Source: Vreelandella songnenensis (GTDB lineage: Bacteria > Pseudomonadota > Gammaproteobacteria > Pseudomonadales > Halomonadaceae). From it: DNA of 64,000 bases. The notes under the pieces were generated by a model. It ran no database searches and was not told where the DNA came from. It saw nothing but the letters and a program-made list of their open reading frames with translations. The position numbers and the translations under genes are program-made. Positions 24,801 through 34,827 of the stretch are shown in pieces. Positions within the stretch are counted from its first letter, which is position 1, and every line of letters begins with the position of its first letter. The stretch is taken from positions 62,001 through 126,000 of the forward strand of contig NZ_PVTK01000005.1 of assembly GCF_003002925.1 (NCBI RefSeq), written 5' to 3'.

Positions 24801-25277
24801 ATGAACGCCATGAAAAAAATGCTGATCATCCCCACTTCCGCTCTGCTGTTCGCCGCGGCGGTAGGTAGTGCCCAGGCCGACTCGCTGCCCATCGACCGCA
24901 TCGACGACGTGCTGGGTCACGCATCCGCTTATGGTATCACCCAGTATGAAGAGATCAGCATCGATGGCCGCGGCCGTGCCGAAGTGGAAGGCTGGCTGGA
25001 TGACGAGTGGTACGCCGATATCGAGTTCGCCATCGACAGCGGCGAAACGCTTCAGGAGCAGCGCGAGCGCCTGATCACCGGTGCCTGGGGCATGAGCGAA
25101 GACGATATCCGTCAGGCCCTGCAAGTCGCCCAGCAGGAAGGCATGACCGAGTTTGAAGATATCGACATCGACAAGAACGGCATCATCGATATCGAAGGCC
25201 GCGACGAAAGCGGCCGCGAGCTTGAGATCAGCGTACGCCAGGGCTCCACTGATGTGACCCAGATCGACCGCGACTAA
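24801..25277 (+). CDS. Secreted acidic protein with two PepSY-like repeats
   Basis: 158 aa from the ATG at 24801 (AAGAAGGA upstream). Signal peptide 1-26 (PTSALLFAAAVGSAQA). The mature part is two related modules: IDDVLGHASAYGITQYEEIS ... VEGWLDDEWYADIEF and DIRQALQVAQQEGMTEFEDI ... IEGRDESGRELEI, each with a helix followed by a beta hairpin as in PepSY. Very acidic, as expected for a periplasmic protein of a halophile. Divergent from the PepSY/two-component operon and likely in the same regulon. Function unknown. Confidence 0.8.
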   Translation: MNAMKKMLIIPTSALLFAAAVGSAQADSLPIDRIDDVLGHASAYGITQYEEISIDGRGRAEVEGWLDDEWYADIEFAIDSGETLQEQRERLITGAWGMSEDDIRQALQVAQQEGMTEFEDIDIDKNGIIDIEGRDESGRELEISVRQGSTDVTQIDRD

Positions 25278-25304
25278 CCGTTTACTCTATAGCCTTGTAC
25301 CCAG

Positions 25305-25332
25305 CGGGCTCCCTTCGGGGAGCCCGTTTTGG
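25305..25332 (+). terminator. Intrinsic terminator after the two-repeat PepSY-like gene
   Basis: 9-bp stem CGGGCTCCC / GGGAGCCCG with a TTCG tetraloop, followed by TTTTGG. Lies between convergent genes. Confidence 0.85.
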
Positions 25333-25344
25333 TTAAGCGCGTGC

Positions 25345-26715
25345 CTAGCGGCCATCCAGGCAGTTGCCCCGCGCCATGATGGCATCGGCGATACGCTCGA
25401 TCCCCTGGCGGTAGGCAGCCTGACGATAGGTAATGCCCTCTTCTTCGGCGCGGCTCAACACGCGCCCGGCCTCTGTTTCCAGCAAGGCTTCCAGACGACG
25501 GTTCACCTCGTCCTCTTCCCAGGTTTCGCCCGCCCGGTTCTGCAGCCACTCGAAGTAGCTGACCACCACTCCGCCCGTATTGGCCAGCACATCCGGCAGC
25601 ACTGAAACGTCCCGCTTGGCGAGGGCGTCGTCGGCCGCGCTGGTCAACGGGCCGTTGGCGATTTCCAGAATCGCGCTGGCCTGCACCTCGCCCACGTTCT
25701 CGCCGTGAATCTGATTTTCAAGCGCGGCCAGAGCCAGTACATCGACCTCCAGCGCCAGCAGCTCGGCGCCGCTGATGTGCTTGCCCGCGTCACTCTTGCT
25801 CAGCTTGCCGTGCTGGGTCTTGTCCTTGTGGGCGGTGGCAATGTCGATGCCGTCGGCGCAGTAGATCGCCCCGCTGGAGTCGGAAAGCGCCACCACCTTG
25901 TAGCCTCGCGCCTCGGCCAGGCGGGCGAAGTGATACGCCGCGTTGCCAAAGCCTTGCACCGCCACGCTCGTCTCTTCGGGCTTGCGCTCTTCACGCGCGG
26001 CCCACAGGTCCAGCACTTTCAGCGCCCCGCGCCCGGTAGCCGCAACCCGGCCTGGCGACCCGCCCAGCGGCAGCGGTTTACCGGTAATCGCCGCTGGCGC
26101 GTGGGTGCGTGTGATCTGCTCGTACTCATCGATCATCCAGCCCATGACGGTGGCGTCCGTATTGACATCCGGGGCGGGAATATCGCGATCCGGGCCCATC
26201 ACATCGGCAATGGCGCGAATATAGCCGCGGGCCAGGCGCTCGCGCTCAAGCGCCGAAAGCGCTTTGGCATCCACCTGTACGCCGCCCTTGCCGCCGCCGT
26301 AAGGCAGGCCCGCCACGGCGCACTTGACCGCCATCCAGAAACTCAGGGTGGTGACTTCGTGCTGATTGACGTCCGGATGAAAGCGCACGCCGCCCTTGGC
26401 CGGGCCAAGGCTGGTATCGTACTGCACCCGCCAGGCCGGAAACGCCTTCAAGCTGCCGTCATCCATACGCACCGGCACGCTGACCTGGAGCGACAGGCTC
26501 GGCTGCATCAAACGCGCCCGCGCGTCCGGGTGGATCTCCAGCGCGGTAAACACGTCCTCAAGGCGCGAGCGCGCATCTTCAAACAGCGCCGCCCCGGTCT
26601 CCGGCGTCAGAGCCTGCGGGGCCGACTGCTGCGCCTGGGGCTTTTCTGACCGCGGCGCTTTTGGCTGGGATTTTTTATTCGCTGCTTTGGCTTTCCTGGA
26701 TTTGGACTTACCCAT
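25345..26715 (-). CDS. Glu/Leu/Phe/Val dehydrogenase (glutamate dehydrogenase type)
   Basis: 456 aa. Substrate domain with VQYDTSLGPAKGGVRFHPDV, LPYGGGKGGVQVD (catalytic Lys region) and IPAPDVNTD; NAD-binding domain with VAVQGFGNAAYHFARLAEA (GxGNxA). Oxidises glutamate (or deaminates a related amino acid) to a 2-oxo acid and ammonium. The start is unusual: about 36 residues rich in Lys, Ala, Gln and Pro (MGKSKSRKAKAANKK at the tip), strongly basic in an otherwise acidic proteome. AAGGAG before this ATG supports that the extension is translated. Coenzyme cannot be assigned with certainty. Confidence 0.93.
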   Translation of the reverse strand: MGKSKSRKAKAANKKSQPKAPRSEKPQAQQSAPQALTPETGAALFEDARSRLEDVFTALEIHPDARARLMQPSLSLQVSVPVRMDDGSLKAFPAWRVQYDTSLGPAKGGVRFHPDVNQHEVTTLSFWMAVKCAVAGLPYGGGKGGVQVDAKALSALERERLARGYIRAIADVMGPDRDIPAPDVNTDATVMGWMIDEYEQITRTHAPAAITGKPLPLGGSPGRVAATGRGALKVLDLWAAREERKPEETSVAVQGFGNAAYHFARLAEARGYKVVALSDSSGAIYCADGIDIATAHKDKTQHGKLSKSDAGKHISGAELLALEVDVLALAALENQIHGENVGEVQASAILEIANGPLTSAADDALAKRDVSVLPDVLANTGGVVVSYFEWLQNRAGETWEEDEVNRRLEALLETEAGRVLSRAEEEGITYRQAAYRQGIERIADAIMARGNCLDGR

Positions 26716-26838
26716 TCAACACGCTCCTTTCCTTGGCTAGTGCGGGTTATCGCGTTAATGTCGCTCTTCAGCAAAGCGTAGCAGCTCGGCGGTAATTAGG
26801 GCGGCGCGCTGCCCCCATGTAGTGCCCAGGAGATCGCG

Positions 26839-27849
26839 TTGCCTACTCCCCCGCTTGCCGAAGGCGTAAGCCCCGCGCTTTATACGCCGCCCGACCGCCA
26901 CGCGTCGGCACTGCTGCGCGATATTGCCTGGCTTGCGCACACGCCCGACCTGGTGGAACTGGCCCCACCCATTCCCTGCGCGGGGCGGCCCACGCTTTTT
27001 GAACTGGGCTTTGCAGAACACCCCCTTGAGCAGTGGCTGTTGACGCTTTCCAAGGCGTCGCTTGCCGGCGCCCACGACCCGCGGGCCACGCGTCTGGGCC
27101 ACTATCATGAGCGGCTGTGGCATATCATGCTGGGTAACGCCCCCGGCACGCGCCTGCTTGCCCGTAACGTGCGCATCGCCCATCGGCGCAACACCCTGGG
27201 CGAGCTGGACATGCTCTACCGCACCCGCGCCAATCCGACGCCGGTGCACCTGGAAGTGGCGATCAAGTTCTATCTCGGTTTGCCGGAAGGCCCCGGGGAT
27301 GCCAGAAGCCAGAGCCGCTGGATCGGCCCCGGCGGGCTCGATAGCCTGGCGCTGAAAGCAAGTCACTTGCACCGTCATCAGTTGCCGCTTTCCGCCACGC
27401 CCCTGGCGCTTGCCACGCTCGCCCACTGGCTGAATCCCCGGGATACTCAAAACCCGCTGGATCAAGAAGTCACGCTGAGCCAACGCCTCGCCATGCCCGG
27501 CGTGCTGTTCTACCCCTGGCACACGCCGCTGCCGGCACCTTGCGGCGCCACTGCCGAGCATCGCCGCGGCCGGTGGTGCTTTCTGCGCGACTGGCCCGCC
27601 CTGGCACAAAGCCTGGCCACCCCGTTTACCCTGGCGTGGCTGCAAAAGCCCCACTGGCTGGCCCCGCCCGGCCAGCACGCCTTTCGCTTGCCCCGCGTGG
27701 TGATGCCCGCCATTCAGCAGCAGATTGCCCAGCGCGGGCCGCAGCAGGTCATGCTTTACCTGCCCGAGCAGCAGCGCTTCGAGCGCGTGTTTATCGTGCC
27801 GGATGACTGGCCCCGCCAGGTGCCACTGCCGCCCGCCCAAAAGGGGTGA
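26839..27849 (+). CDS. DUF1853 family protein
   Basis: 336 aa starting at a TTG at 26839, which has AGGAG 7 bases upstream; no better ATG exists. The DUF1853 signature is clear: LGHYHERLWHIML, HRRNTLGELDMLYR, VHLEVAIKFYLGL and WIGPGGLDSLALKASHLHRH. The L-E-D / E-V-A-I-K-F core resembles a PD-(D/E)XK nuclease-like fold, but that is my inference. Cytoplasmic. Convergent with proB, with a shared terminator. Confidence 0.85.
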   Translation: MPTPPLAEGVSPALYTPPDRHASALLRDIAWLAHTPDLVELAPPIPCAGRPTLFELGFAEHPLEQWLLTLSKASLAGAHDPRATRLGHYHERLWHIMLGNAPGTRLLARNVRIAHRRNTLGELDMLYRTRANPTPVHLEVAIKFYLGLPEGPGDARSQSRWIGPGGLDSLALKASHLHRHQLPLSATPLALATLAHWLNPRDTQNPLDQEVTLSQRLAMPGVLFYPWHTPLPAPCGATAEHRRGRWCFLRDWPALAQSLATPFTLAWLQKPHWLAPPGQHAFRLPRVVMPAIQQQIAQRGPQQVMLYLPEQQRFERVFIVPDDWPRQVPLPPAQKG

Positions 27850-27853
27850 ACAA

Positions 27854-27889
27854 AAAACGCCGCTTACCTGAAAAGATAAGCGGCGTTTT
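27854..27889. terminator. Bidirectional terminator between DUF1853 gene and proB
   Basis: 13-bp perfect stem (AAAACGCCGCTTA / TAAGCGGCGTTTT) with a 10-base loop. The A/T ends provide a T-run on both strands, fitting two convergent genes. Confidence 0.88.
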
Positions 27890-27926
27890 CTTAGGCCGTT
27901 ACACGATGTTATATAACGGCAAGACG

Positions 27927-29066
27927 CTATATGACGACCAGATTATCGCGGTGAATCAGCTCGTGGGCCTCGACATAGCCCAGAATCGCTTCGATCTGGT
28001 GGCTGGGCTGACCGGCCAGCAGGCGCGCTTCATCCACGCCATAGTTGGCCAGCCCCTTGGCCACCGGCGTGCCCTGTTCATCCACGCACACCACCATATC
28101 GCCGCGCTTGAACTCGCCCTTGACGCCGCGCACGCCTACCGGCAGCAGGCTGGAGCCGCGCTCCCGCAGCACCTTGACCGCACCGGCATCCACCACCAGC
28201 GTGCCGCGCACCTGAAGCTGGCCCGCCAGCCAGCGCTTGCGCGCCGCCATGGGTGCCTGCTCCGGATGCAGCAGCGTACCCAGGGCCTCGCCGGCCATGA
28301 TGCGGTTGATCACCTCCGGCTGGCGGCCGCTGGCAATGATCGTCACCGCACCGGAACGCGCCGCCAGCTTGGCCGCACGCACCTTGGTGCTCATGCCGCC
28401 CCGCCCAAGCGCCCCGCCACTGCCCGCCACTGCGGCCAGGCGCGGGTCATCGGCGCGCCCTTCGCCAATCATCTGGGCGTCAGGATTGTGGCGCGGGTCG
28501 GCGTCGAACAGGCCTTCCTGATCGGTGAGCAGCAAGAGCGCATCGGCTTCCAGCAGATTGGCCACCAGGGCACCTAGCGTGTCGTTGTCGCCAAAACGGA
28601 TCTCGTCGGTGACCACGGTGTCGTTTTCGTTGATCACCGGAACCACACGCATCTCGACCAGGGTGCGCAGCGCGGACAGCGCATTGAGGTAGCGTTTGCG
28701 GTTGGAAAGGTCATCGTGGGTGAGCAGGATCTGTGCGGTCAGCATGGCGTGGCGGGCAAAATGCTGCTCGTAGCACTGGGTCAGACCGTTCTGGCCTACC
28801 GCTGCGGCGGCCTGAAGCTCATGCACGGCGCTCGGGCGGGCCTGCCAGCCCAGGCGCACCATGCCCGCCGCCACGGCGCCGGAGGAGACCAGCACCACTT
28901 CCACGCCCTGCTGGTGCAGCTTGGCGACCTGATCGACCCAGCCGCCAATGGCAGCCTCGTCCAGGCCGCGGCCATCATTGGTCAACAGCGCGCTGCCAAT
29001 CTTGACCACGATACGCCGGGCGCGGCTCAGGGCCGCGCGGCCCAACCCCTGCTCATGACTCTCCAT
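27927..29066 (-). CDS. proB: Glutamate 5-kinase with PUA domain
   Basis: 379 aa. Amino-acid kinase domain (about 15-265): [53 protein letters not shown] and [16 protein letters not shown]-terminal PUA domain from about 285 ([20 protein letters not shown]). It phosphorylates glutamate, the first step of proline synthesis, and is feedback-inhibited by proline in relatives; proline is also an osmolyte. Downstream of obg with a 56-base gap. Confidence 0.97.
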   Translation of the reverse strand: MESHEQGLGRAALSRARRIVVKIGSALLTNDGRGLDEAAIGGWVDQVAKLHQQGVEVVLVSSGAVAAGMVRLGWQARPSAVHELQAAAAVGQNGLTQCYEQHFARHAMLTAQILLTHDDLSNRKRYLNALSALRTLVEMRVVPVINENDTVVTDEIRFGDNDTLGALVANLLEADALLLLTDQEGLFDADPRHNPDAQMIGEGRADDPRLAAVAGSGGALGRGGMSTKVRAAKLAARSGAVTIIASGRQPEVINRIMAGEALGTLLHPEQAPMAARKRWLAGQLQVRGTLVVDAGAVKVLRERGSSLLPVGVRGVKGEFKRGDMVVCVDEQGTPVAKGLANYGVDEARLLAGQPSHQIEAILGYVEAHELIHRDNLVVI

Positions 29067-29122
29067 CCGCTTCTACCTTTCAAGGCACGTTTTTTTAAGT
29101 ACGCCGTCAAGCAGCCAATTGA

Positions 29123-30708
<1,586 letters not shown>

Positions 30709-30740
30709 TGCAAAATCCTCCTCTGAGGGAATTTAACCGC

Positions 30741-31052
30741 TTAAGCGGAAATTCCGGTAATTTTGACTTCAGTGAACCACTGACGATGGCCCTGACGCTT
30801 CATGCTGTGCTTACGACGACGGAATTTGATGATCGTCACCTTGTCACCGCGGCCGTGAGAAACGATTTCCGCGGAAACCTTGGCACCGCTGATCAGCGGA
30901 GCACCAATGTTGAAGTCGTCGCCATCTGCTACCAGCAGCACTTCGTCAAACTCGATCGTTTCGCCAGTGGCGACTTCGATTTTCTCGAGCTTGAGCGTTT
31001 GACCTTCTTGAACGCGGTACTGTTTGCCACCGCTTTTAATAACTGCGTACAT
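30741..31052 (-). CDS. rplU: 50S ribosomal protein L21
   Basis: 103 aa, full length. [18 protein letters not shown] at the N-terminus, [18 protein letters not shown], and the basic signature [20 protein letters not shown]. Binds 23S rRNA. First gene of rplU-rpmA, transcribed from the promoter at 31181-31209. Confidence 0.99.
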   Translation of the reverse strand: MYAVIKSGGKQYRVQEGQTLKLEKIEVATGETIEFDEVLLVADGDDFNIGAPLISGAKVSAEIVSHGRGDKVTIIKFRRRKHSMKRQGHRQWFTEVKITGISA

Positions 31053-31180
31053 GTCGCTCTCCGGACTTGTCGTTAATGCCGCTTTCGGCAGCGCTCATCG
31101 CCTTACGCTCTTATCGACCTGCTGCGAGTGGCGCCCCTTTTGGCAGCCATCTGACAGGGAGCATGATGAGTGGGTCGCGG

Positions 31181-31209
31181 ATTATAACGACATTCACCCT
31201 CTATCACAA
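31181..31209 (-). promoter_or_regulatory. Sigma70-type promoter for rplU-rpmA
   Basis: Minus strand: TTGTGA, 17-base spacer, TATAAT (perfect -10). Predicted start near 31174, giving a leader of about 120 bases. Confidence 0.7.
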
Positions 31210-31282
31210 GATCTATCACGAGAGTACCGGCCATTGTCAATTGCCGATTTGCCCATACGCCCGGTCCCGGCCCCAACGCGCC

Positions 31283-31311
31283 TTGACGCCTTACCGGCAG
31301 CCCCATAGCAT
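31283..31311 (+). promoter_or_regulatory. Sigma70-type promoter for ispB
   Basis: TTGACG, 17-base spacer, TAGCAT. The start codon of ispB is about 50 bases downstream. Confidence 0.55.
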
Positions 31312-31362
31312 GACCTCAACTTACGGGGCACGCCCCTTCACCTGCCGCGATGAACGGAACCC

Positions 31363-32367
31363 ATGACTGCCAACGTCTCCCCAACCCCGACTGCCAGCCC
31401 AACGCCTTCACCGCTGCACGCCGTGGTGGCAGATGACTTTGACGCCGTCAACCGGACGATTGTTGAGCAGCTCACCTCGAAAGTCCCGCTCGTCGAGACC
31501 ATCAGCCAGTACATCATCGAAAGCGGCGGCAAGCGCCTGCGCCCGCTGTTAGTACTGCTGGCAGCCCGCTCGCTTGACTACCCCGGCGACAAGCACATTA
31601 CGCTTGCCACACTGATCGAGTTCATGCACACCTCGACATTGTTGCACGACGACGTGGTCGATGAATCGCACCTGCGTCGTGGCAAGAAAACCGCCAACGA
31701 CGCCTGGGGCAACGCGCCTTCGGTACTGGTCGGCGATTTTCTCTACTCGCGCTCGTTCCAGCTGATGGTGGATGTCGGCTCGATGGAGATCATGGCGATT
31801 CTTTCCAGTGCCACCTGCACCATTGCTGAAGGCGAAGTGCTGCAGCTGACCAATATCGGCAACCCGAGCATTTCCGAGGCGGACTACTTCGAGACCATTC
31901 AGGGCAAGACCGCCATGCTGTTCGAAGCCGCCACCCACAGCGGCGCGGTACTGGCAGATGCAACGCCCGCACAGGCCGAAGCGCTCAAGCTTTACGGCCG
32001 CTACCTGGGCCTGGCTTTCCAACTGATCGATGACCTTCTCGATTATCAGGGCGATGCCGATGCCATGGGCAAGAACGTCGGCGATGACCTGGCCGAAGGC
32101 AAGCCTACGCTGCCGCTGATTCACGCCATGGAGCAGGGCACGCCGGAGCAGGCCAAGCTGATTCGCCAGGTAATCCGCAAAGGCGGCCTGGAGCAGCTCG
32201 ATGAGGTGCTGGCCATCGTTCACGAAACCGGCGCCCTTGAGTACACCCGCAAACGCGCCGATGAAATGGCCGATCTGGCACTTGCCCAGCTGGAGCTGCT
32301 GCCGCCCACCGCCTACCGCGACAGCATGGCCCAGCTCGCCCGCATGGCCGTTGATCGTCAGGCATAA
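31363..32367 (+). CDS. ispB: Octaprenyl-diphosphate synthase (polyprenyl synthetase)
   Basis: 334 aa. Trans-prenyltransferase with both aspartate-rich motifs: LLHDDVVDESHLRRGKKTAN (FARM, about residue 94) and FQLIDDLLDYQGD (SARM, about 221). ESGGKRLRPLLVLLAAR is the allylic diphosphate site. It makes the polyprenyl tail of ubiquinone. A Pro/Thr-rich N-terminal 18 residues (TPTASPTPSP) are unusual; an alternative start inside is possible. Divergent from rplU. Confidence 0.95.
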   Translation: MTANVSPTPTASPTPSPLHAVVADDFDAVNRTIVEQLTSKVPLVETISQYIIESGGKRLRPLLVLLAARSLDYPGDKHITLATLIEFMHTSTLLHDDVVDESHLRRGKKTANDAWGNAPSVLVGDFLYSRSFQLMVDVGSMEIMAILSSATCTIAEGEVLQLTNIGNPSISEADYFETIQGKTAMLFEAATHSGAVLADATPAQAEALKLYGRYLGLAFQLIDDLLDYQGDADAMGKNVGDDLAEGKPTLPLIHAMEQGTPEQAKLIRQVIRKGGLEQLDEVLAIVHETGALEYTRKRADEMADLALAQLELLPPTAYRDSMAQLARMAVDRQA

Positions 32368-32393
32368 ATTTCATGTACAGGCGGTGCAGGGGC

Positions 32394-32422
32394 TTGAAAA
32401 ATCCTGCCCGCCTGTGTAAGAT
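32394..32422 (+). promoter_or_regulatory. Promoter of the tRNA-Pro gene
   Basis: TTGAAA, 17-base spacer, TAAGAT, followed by a GC-rich discriminator (TCAGCCCCG), as in stringently controlled tRNA promoters. Predicted start about 27 bases before the tRNA. Confidence 0.6.
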
Positions 32423-32455
32423 TCAGCCCCGTTGTAGAGCACGTCTCGCAACTTT

Positions 32456-32532
32456 CGGAATATAGCTCAGCTTGGTAGAGCGCTGCCTTCGGGAGGCAGA
32501 GGTCGTAGGTTCGAATCCTGCTATTCCGACCA
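32456..32532 (+). tRNA. tRNA-Pro (anticodon CGG)
   Basis: 77 nt. Acceptor arms CGGAATA / TATTCCG with encoded ACCA end; D arm GCTCAG..GAGC; anticodon stem CTGCC / GGCAG with loop TTCGGGA, giving anticodon CGG; T arm with GGTTCGAATCC. A complete cloverleaf. The low-GC island begins right after it and its terminator, so its 3' end could have been an integration target. Confidence 0.96.
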
Positions 32533-32543
32533 AGAACATCAAT

Positions 32544-32586
32544 AAAAACGGCCACTTAGCTAAAATAGCAAGTGGCCGTTTTTATT
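32544..32586 (+). terminator. Terminator after tRNA-Pro
   Basis: 14-bp stem (AAAAACGGCCACTT / AAGTGGCCGTTTTT) plus an inner GCTA/TAGC stem, then TATTA. Functional in both directions by sequence. Confidence 0.9.
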
Positions 32587-32869
32587 AGTAACGGTTCTAG
32601 GTTCTAAATAGGTTCCAAGATGAATCATGCAGACTTCTTCTCAGCGTGGGGCGCTCGTAGATAAGCCAGCCTACCATGCTATCTCGTTCAGCCTGCTAAA
32701 GACTGATGGGGCTACAAGACTAGTACAGAGAGATCTTCTATCCTGCTTGGCACCTCAAGTTTTATCAGTTGTAATTCGATAAGTTACTTACATTACGGGA
32801 TTAACTGTCAAATTAAAGAACATAGGGATATTTTAGGCATTGAAATAATCCTTCCTATCTATAATTACC
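32587..32869. other. Non-coding left part of the low-GC island
   Basis: About 280 AT-rich bases. I see no gene, no integrase remnant and no repeat of the tRNA 3' end. It begins with short GGTTCTA/GGTTCCA iterations (32592-32618), possibly scar sequence. Confidence 0.4.
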
Positions 32870-33694
32870 TCAAACCGACCAAACTATTAAACCATTGCTA
32901 TCGTTAGATGTTGCTTTCCTAATTACATCCATATCAAAAAAACCATAAGAGTACCTAGCCACAACCTTAACAACTATGCAGACCTCAATAGAAAACTTGT
33001 TAAAAAAGATATTAGGCTTTAAAGCGATGTTAGCAGATCCCTCATGAGCAACACTAGGATAGACTATACCATCAAGACTAGGATAACGGCCTTTTAGAAG
33101 TTTATATAAAATTCTAGAATATAAATAATTACTTATACTTGCGTTTTTATCTCTGAATATCTCAGAGGCCAGCGCATCCATATAAACAAAACTTTTCATA
33201 ACCCGAGGCGGCATATCATTGATTACTTTTTTAACATCCTTAGTGATCGAATAATTAAAAAGTGCATTGCCATGATAAGCATTAACTATCTCGCCAACCA
33301 TTAGCAAGCTCGGATTGCTTAATTCGCTTATCCCAATCATATGCACAAAATCGCCAGGCTGCGCCTCGATTTCTGATAAAGCAGTATTGGCAGCACCCGA
33401 GAGATAGAGCATGGGATCATTTGCTTCATTCATCCGCCCAGGTCTAACTAAGTCAGCTGGTGGAGCTAATAACTCGTGAACAAAGCTAAAGCCATCTTTG
33501 TTTGAGCATTTTCTGGCTCGCCAATGAAGCTGATTATAAGAAAGAGAGGTATTAATTGGCTCATAAAAACTTAGGAACCATTTCAGTTTTTCCTCTACAA
33601 ACTGCGGATCACTGCTATTAAACAATTCCTGCCTAAATTTTTCTAAAAAATCAACATCAACTAATTTTAATGTATTCGTTTCTTTATCGTACAT
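32870..33694 (-). CDS. RES-domain protein (putative NAD+-degrading toxin-like), solitary
   Basis: 274 aa, AT-rich codons. An N-terminal helical part (1-50) precedes a RES domain: LHWRARKCSNKDGF (conserved Arg near residue 58), GRMNEANDPMLYLSGAANTA followed by SEIEAQPGD (Arg, Tyr, Glu), and YPSVAHEGSANIAL with the conserved Ser near 218. RES toxins such as MbcT and Res degrade NAD+ and are normally paired with an Xre-type antitoxin. No antitoxin gene is adjacent, so this belongs to the solitary, larger RES proteins often found in defence islands. AAGG before the ATG. Function inferred from the fold motif only. Confidence 0.75.
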   Translation of the reverse strand: MYDKETNTLKLVDVDFLEKFRQELFNSSDPQFVEEKLKWFLSFYEPINTSLSYNQLHWRARKCSNKDGFSFVHELLAPPADLVRPGRMNEANDPMLYLSGAANTALSEIEAQPGDFVHMIGISELSNPSLLMVGEIVNAYHGNALFNYSITKDVKKVINDMPPRVMKSFVYMDALASEIFRDKNASISNYLYSRILYKLLKGRYPSLDGIVYPSVAHEGSANIALKPNIFFNKFSIEVCIVVKVVARYSYGFFDMDVIRKATSNDSNGLIVWSV

Positions 33695-33785
33695 ACATTA
33701 CACCTTTTGCAAAAAAAAGCTTGAAACTTTAAAAAACCAATAATTTTCCATAAATTTACCATTGATCTACGATAACTCAATACAT

Positions 33786-33809
33786 GCATAACTCCGCATG
33801 AAAACGCAT
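33786..33809. repeat. Three GCAT boxes phased at 10 bp upstream of the RES gene
   Basis: GCAT occurs at 33786, 33796 and 33806, exactly one helical turn apart, about 100 bases upstream of the RES start. A fourth copy, within a repeated GCATAAAAA, lies at 33879. The spacing suggests an operator for a protein binding one DNA face. No regulator gene is identified. Confidence 0.4.
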
Positions 33810-33945
33810 AAAAATATTACCCCTTATAACCACCCTTCCGCCCAGCAACGGCGCGGCCCGAGTGCCTGCCGCAAAACTGCATAAAAACCACTACATTTAG
33901 CGCGCGGGCGGGGCGGGGTGACGATGGCGCGGCGTGGTAAAGCTT

Positions 33946-34557
33946 TTAGCTCGCCTGGTGCTCATCTACTATTCTCTTTAACTCTTGAACATGCGACTCC
34001 AAAGAAGCACTCTTAGTCGTCATTACTGTGATATAGATACCACAAGCCCCAGTGCTGATAAGTGCAGGGCCTAATGTTCCAAAGAAAAAAGTCAAAAATA
34101 AGAGAGCTTCTTTTGAATCGTGAAAGTCACTGAGTGAGGCTTTAATCCACAGCACGACCACTTCGGCTACAGCAAAAAAACCTGTGAATAGCAGAAACGC
34201 GGATGCAAAAAACAGGACAGGAGTTGAGAAAACTGAAAAAGCTTTCCAGGTTTTTGGATGCTTAAAACCCCACTTTTCTTTAATTGAATGGTTTGCATGA
34301 TTCCATTGAATCAGCGCCGGGCTTGATTTGCCGAAAACTTCCCAAGCATTCATTGGTCCCCATGACACCTGAGCAAGGTCATCTATAAGCTTTGCAGAGG
34401 CTCTTTTTTTATAGCAGCGCCAGTAAGCCACCTCTAGACCAAATTGTGATGGTCGGTGATTGGGGTCAAAGAGATATTTATCATAAGCATCCTCTAAATG
34501 CTTATAATCCTTCGCTTTAACTGGCAATGATACTCCTGGGAGGCTAAGTGTAATCAT
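33946..34557 (-). CDS. Unknown two-TM membrane protein of the island
   Basis: 203 aa from the ATG at 34557 (AGGA upstream). Not recognised. Residues 1-105 are soluble and polar with aromatic and basic residues; two hydrophobic helices follow (FSVFSTPVLFFASAFLLFTG and ALLFLTFFFGTLGPALISTG, with a further hydrophobic stretch near VAEVVVLWI), then a short charged C-terminal helix (SLESHVQELKRIVDEH). A soluble domain with TM helices is a common effector layout in defence islands, but nothing here proves it. It has its own region after a terminator, so it is probably not part of the upstream cassette's transcript. Confidence 0.6.
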   Translation of the reverse strand: MITLSLPGVSLPVKAKDYKHLEDAYDKYLFDPNHRPSQFGLEVAYWRCYKKRASAKLIDDLAQVSWGPMNAWEVFGKSSPALIQWNHANHSIKEKWGFKHPKTWKAFSVFSTPVLFFASAFLLFTGFFAVAEVVVLWIKASLSDFHDSKEALLFLTFFFGTLGPALISTGACGIYITVMTTKSASLESHVQELKRIVDEHQAS

Positions 34558-34579
34558 TTGTCTTTTCCTGCATTTATCG

Positions 34580-34609
34580 AAAAACAAGCCGCCCCTTACG
34601 GAGCGGCTT
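34580..34609 (-). terminator. Terminator after the methylase remnant
   Basis: Minus strand stem AAGCCGCTCC / GGGGCGGCTT (10 bp with one G-T pair), loop GTAA, then GTTTTTCG. It sits right after the methylase remnant stop and probably belonged to that gene; it now ends the two-gene cassette transcript. Confidence 0.75.
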
Positions 34610-34632
34610 AGCATGGGTAGTTGGCTAGAGAT

Positions 34633-34827
34633 TTACAGGTTGGTGATAATGAACTCCCCGCGTGGATCGGTTGCCTGCTGACCCACAGCATACCTAATTA
34701 AAGTTGTTTTTAGGGTTAAACTCTTGAATGCATCGCGCATCTCCGGCGTGTCGTTGATACTGATCACAAACTGCCCCTTCCCTGTTCGGGTGAGCTCGCC
34801 CATACGGTAGTCCTCTCTGCTGGCTTT
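34633..34827 (-). pseudogene. C-terminal remnant of a D12-class (Dam-like) DNA adenine methylase
   Basis: A 64-codon open frame with no start codon of its own, ending at TAA 34633-34635. The translation contains GKGQFVISINDTPEMRDAF, then RYAVGQQ and a final RGEFIITNL. This matches the conserved end of D12 N6-adenine methylases (FxLSxNDxPEIRxxF ... YxVxxx ... ELxITN). The N-terminal catalytic part (FxGxG, DPPY) is absent; an in-frame TAG at 34828-34830 marks the junction. The same DNA is read in another frame as the tail of the large cassette gene. Family call is from memory of the motif pattern. Confidence 0.7.

Larger units (their letters stand above)
31053..31362. other. Divergent promoter region between rplU and ispB
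   Basis: 310 bases without a gene. It holds a minus-strand promoter for rplU and a plus-strand promoter for ispB (listed separately), the same arrangement as in Escherichia coli, where ispB and rplU are divergent. Confidence 0.8.

Noticed and set aside
26755..27840. 361-codon minus-strand frame opposite the DUF1853 gene
   Set aside because: The plus-strand frame has the DUF1853 motifs and a good RBS; this one has neither.
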